DNA of 6,120 nucleotides from Bacillota bacterium. GTDB lineage: Bacteria > Bacillota > Clostridia > Lachnospirales > Lachnospiraceae. The position numbers were made by a program, and so were the translations under genes. The notes beneath the pieces are model-generated. The model was given only the letters and a program-made list of their open reading frames with translations. It ran no database searches and was not told the origin of the DNA. Positions 1 to 4,615 of the stretch are shown one piece after another; position 1 is the stretch's first letter, and the number at the start of each line of letters is the position of its first letter. The stretch lies in NCBI GenBank assembly GCA_023419655.1, contig JAEZXP010000152.1, positions 1 through 6,120 on the forward strand, in the 5' to 3' direction.

Positions 1-151
1 CATCAAGCCTGCGTTTAAGCGCCATCGCTGTGGTTTCATCCACCTGCCTTCGGCTCTGTGCAAATACAAAGCCTATATAATCCGGCAAATAATCATTCAC
101 CGCCTCAATATCTTCCGGTCTTGTTAAGCCGCATATCTTTATTCTGGTCAT
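1..151 (-). CDS. trpF: Phosphoribosylanthranilate isomerase, N-terminal part (cut by left edge)
   Basis: TrpF converts N-(5-phosphoribosyl)anthranilate to the carboxyphenylamino-deoxyribulose phosphate used by TrpC; it is a cytoplasmic TIM-barrel enzyme. Only the first 50 codons are in the window, read leftwards. The translation begins MTRIKICGLTRPEDIEAVN and continues to YIGFVFAQSRRQV. Both are family hallmarks: the first beta strand KICGLT carries the presumed catalytic Cys at residue 7, and GFVFxxxSxRxV forms the next strand and phosphate-side loop. The ATG at 151 is chosen because GGAG at 162-159 lies seven bases upstream and because family members start just before KICG; an ATG at 158 is out of frame. 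It follows trpC after a 107-base gap, longer than any other junction in this operon. No frameshift is seen in the visible part. Identification is firm, but completeness cannot be judged. Confidence 0.93.
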   Translation of the reverse strand, partial: MTRIKICGLTRPEDIEAVNDYLPDYIGFVFAQSRRQVDETTAMALKRRLD

Positions 152-258
152 GCTCCATCTCCATCCACAACTTTATCTGCATATATGCCCTAAGCAAAAG
201 TACACTTCCATGCTGTTTTATAAATCGTAATACTTACATTTGCTTTCAATGTCTTATT

Positions 259-1098
259 TCAACCCGTCCGCATCGAATTCAAAAGCTCTTTCCTGTTCCC
301 GCTTCGCATGAAGGCCTCGCCTATAAGCACCGCATCGACTCCTGCCGCCTGCAGTGCCCGGATATCCTCCCTTGTGTATATTCCGCTTTCAGCTACAAAG
401 ATAATCTCCCCTGGCACCAGCTCCCGCAGCCGGATGCTGTTATGAATATCCACCTCAAAGGTTTGAAGATTCCGGTTATTCACACCGATGATTCTCGCCC
501 CCGCCTCCATCGCGGCTTCAACCTCTGCCGCCGAATGGGCTTCTATCAATGCACAAAGGCCGAGCCGGTCACATATTTCCAGATATCTTTTTAACCTATG
601 GGTATCCAGCAGGGAACAGATAAGCAGCACCGCATCCGCACCAATCAGCTTGGCTTCATATATCTGATATTCATCCAGAATGAAGTCCTTGCGAAGAACC
701 GGTATATTCACCTCTCTGCTTATCTCATTCAGATACCCGTCATTTCCCATAAAGAACTCCGGTTCTGTCAGAACAGAGATAGCACTCGCTCCGGCCTGCA
801 TATATTCCCTTGCGATATCCAGATAGGGGAAGTCCTCTGATATCACGCCCTTGGACGGGGAAGCCTTCTTTACCTCGCAGATAAAACGCAAGTTGTTATT
901 ATAGCCTGCTTTGGAATCTGCCAAAACCTTTTTCCTGTCTCTTCTCAACGCCTGTTCAAAAGCAAATGCCGGGCGTTTATTAAAATCCTTTAACGAATCC
1001 CCAACATACAATTTATCTTTTAAAAGCTCCAGGGGCAGTCTTTCCTTTGTCTTTTCCACCCTCTTTATGGTCGCTATCGCGATTTTATCCAGTATCAT
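259..1098 (-). CDS. trpC: Indole-3-glycerol phosphate synthase
   Basis: TrpC closes the indole ring, converting the TrpF product to indole-3-glycerol phosphate with loss of CO2 and water; it is a cytoplasmic TIM barrel. The 279-residue product shows the whole active site: EVKKASPSKG (E75, K77, phosphate-binding S82-K83-G84), SVLTEP near 109-113, PVLRKDF with K137, ALIEAHS with E186, GVNNRN with N208, AESGI with E237-S238, and DAVLIGEAFMRS near the end. The start is set at 1098 (MILDKI, the usual family start), preceded by GAGGTG. An in-frame ATG at 1173 would add 25 residues unlike the family and overlap the end of trpD. Residues about 52-71 hold a charged and Asn-rich stretch (RRDRKKVLADSKAGYNNNLR) before the first barrel strand, longer than in TrpC proteins I know, such as the roughly 250-residue Bacillus enzyme. 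TrpC is not fused to TrpF, unlike the enterobacterial arrangement. Confidence 0.97.
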   Translation of the reverse strand: MILDKIAIATIKRVEKTKERLPLELLKDKLYVGDSLKDFNKRPAFAFEQALRRDRKKVLADSKAGYNNNLRFICEVKKASPSKGVISEDFPYLDIAREYMQAGASAISVLTEPEFFMGNDGYLNEISREVNIPVLRKDFILDEYQIYEAKLIGADAVLLICSLLDTHRLKRYLEICDRLGLCALIEAHSAAEVEAAMEAGARIIGVNNRNLQTFEVDIHNSIRLRELVPGEIIFVAESGIYTREDIRALQAAGVDAVLIGEAFMRSGNRKELLNSMRTG

Positions 1099-1125
1099 CC
1101 TACACCTCATTTTCGTTTGATATAC

Positions 1126-1139
1126 CCGGTTAATACCGG
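1126..1139 (-). other. Small intercistronic hairpin between trpD and trpC
   Basis: The 67-base gap between trpD and trpC contains CCGGT, a four-base loop ATTA, and ACCGG: a perfect five-base-pair GC-rich stem in the mRNA. No run of T follows it, so it is not an intrinsic terminator. It lies about 27 bases upstream of the trpC start and just before the GAGGTG ribosome binding site. It could act as a processing or mRNA-stability element or separate trpC translation from trpD, but the stem is short enough to have arisen by chance. No function is assigned. Confidence 0.3.
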
Positions 1140-1165
1140 CGGATGAAATACAATATCCTGTCCGG

Positions 1166-2173
1166 TCAGGCATTGGAAAGCCGGATAAAGCTGTTCAGCT
1201 TTTCCATCGCCTTGCCGCTGTCTATCATCTGCTCCGCCAGTCTTACACATTCCCTTAGGGTTATGTTGTTATAGGTCATATACAGGCAGATTGCCGAATT
1301 CAGCAATACAATATTGCGCTTTGGCCCCTTCTCTCCTGAAAATATATTCCGTGCAATCTCTGCATTCAGAGCAGGGTCACCGCCTGTCAGCTCCTCCTGC
1401 CTGCAATAATCAAAGCCGAACTGATGCGGGTCTAAGAAGAAGCTGTTGATATGGCCCTCGTTTACCTCACATACGGTCGTCTTGGCACTGAGGGATATTT
1501 CATCCAGACCGTCATGTCCATATACAACCATGGCACGCTTTACACCCAGGTTTGCCAGAACTCTGGCCATGGGCTCCACCAGGTTCTCATCATAGACGCC
1601 CAAAAGCTGCAGATTTGCATTGGCAGGACTTGACAGGGGGCCAAGGATATTGAATATGGTCCTCACCCCTAGCTCCTTTCGGACAGGAGCGGCATATTTC
1701 ATGGAGGAATGATACAGGGGAGCAAATAAGAAACAGATGCCAATCTCACGCAGAATCTGCTCGCTTCTTTCCACCGGAATATCAATCTTCACCCCGAGGG
1801 CCTCCAGTACGTCGGCGCTGCCGCACTTACTGGATACGCTGCGGTTCCCGTGCTTTGCTACCGGTATCCCTGCCGCAGCGATGACGAAGGAGGATACGGT
1901 TGAGATATTGAAGGTGTATGCCTCATCGCCTCCCGTCCCTACGATGTCCAGCACATCCCCCTCATGGGCCAGCTTCAGACCGTACCTGCGCATAATCATC
2001 GCGCAGGCCGTAATCTCGTCGATGGTCTCGCCCTTCATGCGAAGTGCCGTAATGAAGGAAGCAATCTGTGCGTTGGTGGTATTGCCGCCCATGATTTCAT
2101 CCATCACCTCTTTTGTCTCCTCCAAAGACAAATTCTCTTTATTTAAGAGCTTATATATGGCTTCCTTTATCAT
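1166..2173 (-). CDS. trpD: Anthranilate phosphoribosyltransferase
   Basis: TrpD transfers the phosphoribosyl group of PRPP to anthranilate, the second committed step of the pathway. The 335-residue product has normal family length. In order it shows a helical N-terminal domain (1-70), the PRPP-binding glycine loop DIVGTGGD (76-83), NIST (89-92), KHGNRSVSSKCGSADVLEAL (107-126), the anthranilate-side segment YHSSMK to RTIFNILGPL (154-180), and the metal-binding DGLDE (221-225). The motif usually read as GPLxNP is GPLSSP here, with Ser in place of the conserved Asn, and LNSAICLY replaces the more usual LNAAxALY; neither looks disabling. The ATG at 2173 overlaps the trpG stop in TAATG, and GGGGAG inside the last trpG codons provides its ribosome binding site, so the two are likely translationally coupled. 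TrpD is a separate gene, not fused to TrpG as in Escherichia coli. Confidence 0.97.
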   Translation of the reverse strand: MIKEAIYKLLNKENLSLEETKEVMDEIMGGNTTNAQIASFITALRMKGETIDEITACAMIMRRYGLKLAHEGDVLDIVGTGGDEAYTFNISTVSSFVIAAAGIPVAKHGNRSVSSKCGSADVLEALGVKIDIPVERSEQILREIGICFLFAPLYHSSMKYAAPVRKELGVRTIFNILGPLSSPANANLQLLGVYDENLVEPMARVLANLGVKRAMVVYGHDGLDEISLSAKTTVCEVNEGHINSFFLDPHQFGFDYCRQEELTGGDPALNAEIARNIFSGEKGPKRNIVLLNSAICLYMTYNNITLRECVRLAEQMIDSGKAMEKLNSFIRLSNA

Positions 2174-2754
2174 TAAGTCTCTCCCCTTCCTATCGATAAG
2201 AAATTTTTCATGATGACCTCTCCCAGCGGTGTCAATATGGATTCCGGATGAAACTGCACGCCGTAGACTTCATACTTGCGGTGCTTTACCGCCATAATCT
2301 CCCCTTCATCGTCCTCGGCAATGACCAGCAGTTCATCGGGAAGGGATTCCTTTTCTCCGATTAAGGAATGGTATCTTGCCGCTTGAATAATCGGCGGCAA
2401 TCCATGAAACAGTCTGGCACCATTGGCAATATGGATGCTGCTCTGCTTGCCGTGCATAAGCTTTTTGGCATGGGTGATGATACCGCCAAAGGTTTCACAG
2501 ATTGCCTGATGTCCCAGACACACCCCCAGTATCGGTATCTCTTCTTTCAGCTCCATGACTACGTTCTCGCATACACCGGCATCTTTTGGATGGCCGGGGC
2601 CTGGGGACAGGATGATATGCTCTGGTTTTAGTTTTTTGATTTCATCAACCGTCAGCTCATTATTTCGTATTACCCTGATATCCGCTCCAAGGCTGCCCGC
2701 CAATTGAACCAGATTATATGAAAAGCTGTCATAATTATCAATTAAAAGTACCAT
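2173..2754 (-). CDS. trpG: Anthranilate synthase glutamine amidotransferase subunit
   Basis: TrpG hydrolyses glutamine and channels ammonia to TrpE. It is a class I (triad) glutamine amidotransferase domain of about 193 residues. Visible motifs, counted from the first of two adjacent Met codons, are LLIDNYDSFSYNL (4-16), LSPGPGHP (50-57) at the oxyanion strand, GVCLGHQAI with nucleophile C80, MHGK (101-104), RYHSL (128-132) and GVQFHPES with H170 and E172 completing the triad. Two ATG codons are adjacent at 2757 and 2754. The strong AGGAGG (2765-2760) lies two bases from the first and five from the second, and the family usually starts MxLLIDNYDSF, so 2754 is preferred; 2757 would add one Met. 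The AGGAGG overlaps the TAG stop of trpE, implying coupling and balanced output of the two subunits. In some Firmicutes this subunit also serves p-aminobenzoate synthesis (PabA), which cannot be excluded here. Confidence 0.96.
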   Translation of the reverse strand: MVLLIDNYDSFSYNLVQLAGSLGADIRVIRNNELTVDEIKKLKPEHIILSPGPGHPKDAGVCENVVMELKEEIPILGVCLGHQAICETFGGIITHAKKLMHGKQSSIHIANGARLFHGLPPIIQAARYHSLIGEKESLPDELLVIAEDDEGEIMAVKHRKYEVYGVQFHPESILTPLGEVIMKNFLSIGRGET

Positions 2755-2763
2755 CATTCCCTC

Positions 2764-4218
2764 CTATTCCACCTCATGGGCTCTTGCCAGTGCTTCCATC
2801 AGCGCTCTGGCCTTATGTCCGGTTTCTTCATATTCCCGTGCCGGAACACTGTCTGCCACAATGCCTGCTCCGGCCTGAATATAGACCTTATCCTGTTTTT
2901 TTACAGCCATTCGGATGGCGATACAGGTATCCATATTTCCGGTGAAATCGATATATCCGATGGCTCCTCCGTAGATACCCCGGGGTGTCTTCTCCAACTC
3001 CTCTATAATCTCACACGCCCGAATCTTCGGCGCTCCTGACAGCGTTCCTGCGGGAAGGAGGGCTTCGATGGCATCCAATGCATCCTTCCCTTCTCCAAGC
3101 CTTCCTTCAACCTCCGAAGTAATATGCATAATCCTTGAGTACTTTTGTATCTTCATATAGTCCGTCATCTTCACGCTTCCATACTCCGATACCTTTCCGA
3201 TATCGTTTCTTCCAAGGTCCACCAGCATATTATGCTCGGACAGTTCCTTCTCATCGGCCAAAAGTTCTTCGGCAAGGGCCTCATCCTCCTCCTGGTCCGC
3301 ACCTCTGGGTCTGGAGCCTGCAATGGGGAAGGTCGTAAGCTTTCCGTCTTTTAAACGTACCATGGTCTCCGGGGATGAGCAAATCAGCTCGATATCCTCA
3401 TTCTTAAGAAATACCATATAAGGGGACGGATTCGTTGTACGAAGCACACGGTAAGCATTTATCAAGCTATCCTTATATTCTGTTTCAAAACGCCTTGAAA
3501 TTACCGCCTGAAAGATATCGCCGTCTACGATATATTCCTTTGTCCGCTCTACCATCCGGCAATACTCCACCTTCTCTATATTGCTGATGAAGCCCGGTGT
3601 CTCCTTAGAAAAAGTCTTTGGAAAGGATACCGGTTCCGTTATAACGTTTGTTAAAGCCTCCAGGTCGGATAAGGCCTTTTCATAATTCTTCTGCAAGTTA
3701 TCTGTTCGGACATTCACGATAAGGCTAATCTTCTGCCTTAGATGGTCATAAGCAATCACCTTATCAAAGAGCATCATATCAACATCAGAAAATTCACTTT
3801 CCTTAAGCTTTAAGGTCGGGTCTGTATAGCCAATCATTTCATAAGAAAAATTTCCTACAACACCTCCCGTAAATGGCGGAAGTTCAGAAAGCTTTGGCGC
3901 CTTGTATTCTGAAAGGACCTCCCGTAGATATTCATAAGGTGTTTTTTCATCCGTCATTGTAACAAATTTGTTGTCAGCCATTATCTTGTTATTCTTACAG
4001 GTAATATGAACGACAGGGTCAAAGCCGATAAAGGAATATCTTCCCCATTTTTCTCCGCCCTCCACACTTTCTAAAAGAAAATATTTCGTGCTGGAGGCTG
4101 CAATTCTTCTTAACATGGAAATCGGCGTTATGATATCTGCATAAAGCTCCTTACAGATTGGCACAAAGCCGTATTCTTTTGCCAATTGCTTTATTTCCTG
4201 GTAGGTTGAAGTCATCAT
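2764..4218 (-). CDS. trpE: Anthranilate synthase component I
   Basis: TrpE aminates chorismate and eliminates pyruvate to give anthranilate, using ammonia delivered by TrpG. The 484-residue product has normal length. The N-terminal domain carries FLLESVEGGEKWGRYSFIG (47-65); its LLES is the element tied to tryptophan feedback inhibition in characterised enzymes, so allosteric control is probably intact. The chorismate-binding domain shows GDIFQAVISRRF (233-244), NPSPYM (263-268), SSPETMV (281-287), FPIAGSRPRG (297-306), EHNMLVDLGRND (328-339), LPAGTLSGAPKIRACEII (388-405), YGGAIGYIDFTGNMDTCIAIR (416-436, the family signature), QAGAGIVADSVP (448-459) and EYEET (462-466). The last and EHNMLVDLGRND include the acidic Mg2+ ligands. 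An aminodeoxychorismate synthase is unlikely given the trp context and the LLES motif. The ATG at 4218 is preferred to the adjacent one at 4215 because AAGGA (4230-4226) lies seven bases upstream. It is the first gene after the T-box leader. Confidence 0.97.
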   Translation of the reverse strand: MMTSTYQEIKQLAKEYGFVPICKELYADIITPISMLRRIAASSTKYFLLESVEGGEKWGRYSFIGFDPVVHITCKNNKIMADNKFVTMTDEKTPYEYLREVLSEYKAPKLSELPPFTGGVVGNFSYEMIGYTDPTLKLKESEFSDVDMMLFDKVIAYDHLRQKISLIVNVRTDNLQKNYEKALSDLEALTNVITEPVSFPKTFSKETPGFISNIEKVEYCRMVERTKEYIVDGDIFQAVISRRFETEYKDSLINAYRVLRTTNPSPYMVFLKNEDIELICSSPETMVRLKDGKLTTFPIAGSRPRGADQEEDEALAEELLADEKELSEHNMLVDLGRNDIGKVSEYGSVKMTDYMKIQKYSRIMHITSEVEGRLGEGKDALDAIEALLPAGTLSGAPKIRACEIIEELEKTPRGIYGGAIGYIDFTGNMDTCIAIRMAVKKQDKVYIQAGAGIVADSVPAREYEETGHKARALMEALARAHEVE

Positions 4219-4223
4219 CTTTT

Positions 4224-4256
4224 ATTCCTTATTTTCACTGATGGAATGAAAATTCC
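4224..4256 (-). promoter_or_regulatory. Possible alternative hairpins around the trpE ribosome binding site
   Basis: Between the T-box terminator and trpE the mRNA contains GGAAT (4256-4252), ATTCC (4247-4243) and GGAAT again (4228-4224), the last being part of the AAGGA ribosome binding site. The middle ATTCC can pair either with the upstream GGAAT (four-base loop) or with the ribosome-binding copy. A third option, ATTTTCA (4253-4247) with TGAAAAT (4237-4231), gives a seven-base-pair AU-rich stem that leaves the binding site free. These pairings exclude each other, as expected of a translational switch, but the stems are short and weak. What is seen is the complementarity; regulation is only inferred. 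Confidence 0.3.
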
Positions 4257-4296
4257 TTTCTTTTTATTTTGGAGCGTTATAGGATATTATGATATT

Positions 4297-4336
4297 AAAA
4301 AAGCTCCTGTCTCTGCATTTGCAGGGACAAAAGCTT
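4297..4336 (-). terminator. Intrinsic terminator of the trp T-box leader
   Basis: Minus-strand bases 4336-4321 (AAGCTTTTGTCCCTGC) pair with 4316-4301 (GCAGAGACAGGAGCTT) around an AAAT loop. The 16-position stem has one C-A mismatch and two U-G wobbles, and the T run at 4302-4297 overlaps its end. This is a classical Rho-independent terminator. Its 5' arm shares bases 4336-4323 with the antiterminator, so it forms only when uncharged tRNA-Trp does not stabilise the antiterminator. It may also be the first terminator met by transcription arriving from the upstream chemoreceptor gene. Confidence 0.95.
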
Positions 4337-4356
4337 AACTTCTGCGGTACCACCCT
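4323..4356 (-). promoter_or_regulatory. T-box antiterminator
   Basis: The antiterminator folds as AGGG (4356-4353) with CCCT (4326-4323), a seven-base bulge UGGUACC (4352-4346), then GCAGAAG (4345-4339) with CTTTTGT (4333-4327) closing a five-base loop. UGG in the bulge pairs with the CCA end of uncharged tRNA. The fourth bulge base is U. Bases 4336-4323 are also the 5' arm of the terminator, so the two structures are mutually exclusive. Confidence 0.93.
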
Positions 4357-4577
4357 ATTTGCCGTATAGAATACGGCCACTCATTATGCATACCATCATA
4401 TGCACCCTTCTGATAACGGACAGGTTCCCGTAAGCGCCTACTCTCCTGTGATTTCGGGCTTCCCTCGCAAGTCCATTCAGAATAATCTTTGTAACCGCAT
4501 TCCCACCAACCAGCGGCTCTCTGTATACAGCAAATCATTCTTACTCCTCTTGCTCATCGGTTTAAAATATTAAACGA

Positions 4578-4607
4578 ATTATATCAGCGGACATCCTTCT
4601 TTGTCAA
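4578..4607 (-). promoter_or_regulatory. trp operon promoter (sigma-A type, extended -10)
   Basis: A perfect -35 TTGACA (4607-4602) and a perfect -10 TATAAT (4583-4578) are separated by 18 bases, and TGA directly before the -10 gives the TGn extended -10 motif. The predicted transcription start is an A near 4571, leaving about 350 bases of leader before trpE. No operator-like inverted repeat overlaps the hexamers. A promoter this close to consensus suggests high constant initiation, with control exerted downstream by the T-box. The -35 begins only six bases after the second stop codon of the upstream chemoreceptor gene. Confidence 0.93.
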
Positions 4608-4615
4608 GTGTTTTA

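Larger units (their letters stand above)
4297..4571 (-). promoter_or_regulatory. T-box riboswitch, tRNA-Trp specific (UGG specifier)
   Basis: This leader senses the charging of tRNA-Trp and switches trp transcription on when uncharged tRNA accumulates. Stem I: base GCAAG (4553-4549) with CTTGC (4471-4467); specifier loop with UGG at 4475-4473 followed by the usual purine; upper helix GAATGAT (4540-4534) with ATTATTC (4486-4480); a short TGTA/TACA pair; AGAGAG bulge (4522-4517); CCGC/GCGG stem capped by the conserved GGTTGGTGG-type loop. Next is the stem II A/B pseudoknot, ACAGG (4449-4445) with CCTGT (4424-4420) crossed by ACGG (4431-4428) with CCGT (4419-4416), including AGTAGG and CGTTA. 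A hairpin TGCATA/TATGCA (4404-4387) and stem III GCCGTAT/ATACGGC (4377-4361) follow. The T-box sequence is AGGGTGGTACCGCAG (4356-4342). The UGG specifier and the trpE gene downstream agree on tryptophan. Start and end depend on the predicted transcription start and the terminator. Confidence 0.97.

Noticed and set aside
173..211. 12-codon minus-strand frame (MEVYFCLGHICR) in the trpC-trpF gap.
   Set aside because: No ribosome binding site, no recognisable motif, and such short frames are expected by chance.
58..594. Long plus-strand open frames opposite trpC, and others opposite trpD, trpE and the chemoreceptor.
   Set aside because: They are antisense to conserved genes, and their translations show no family motifs and have compositions typical of shadow frames.
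1099..1173. Extended trpC start at 1173 adding 25 residues.
   Set aside because: The extra residues do not resemble the family, would overlap trpD, and the ATG at 1098 has a GAGGTG site and the typical MILDKI start.
4521..4530. Palindrome CTGTATACAG that could be a repressor operator.
   Set aside because: It lies about 40 bases downstream of the transcription start inside Stem I, where TGTA pairs with TACA on the other side and the adjoining AGAGAG is the conserved bulge.
4335..4538. Leader open reading frame of 67 codons with adjacent Trp codons, resembling an attenuation leader peptide.
   Set aside because: The two adjacent Trp codons come from the conserved GGTTGGTGG loop of T-box Stem I and the frame runs through stems II and III and the T-box sequence. 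No ribosome binding site is evident; RNA structure explains the sequence.
4219..4571. TRAP-binding leader as in Bacillus subtilis trp.
   Set aside because: There is no regular series of GAG/UAG triplets; the leader is fully explained by a T-box.
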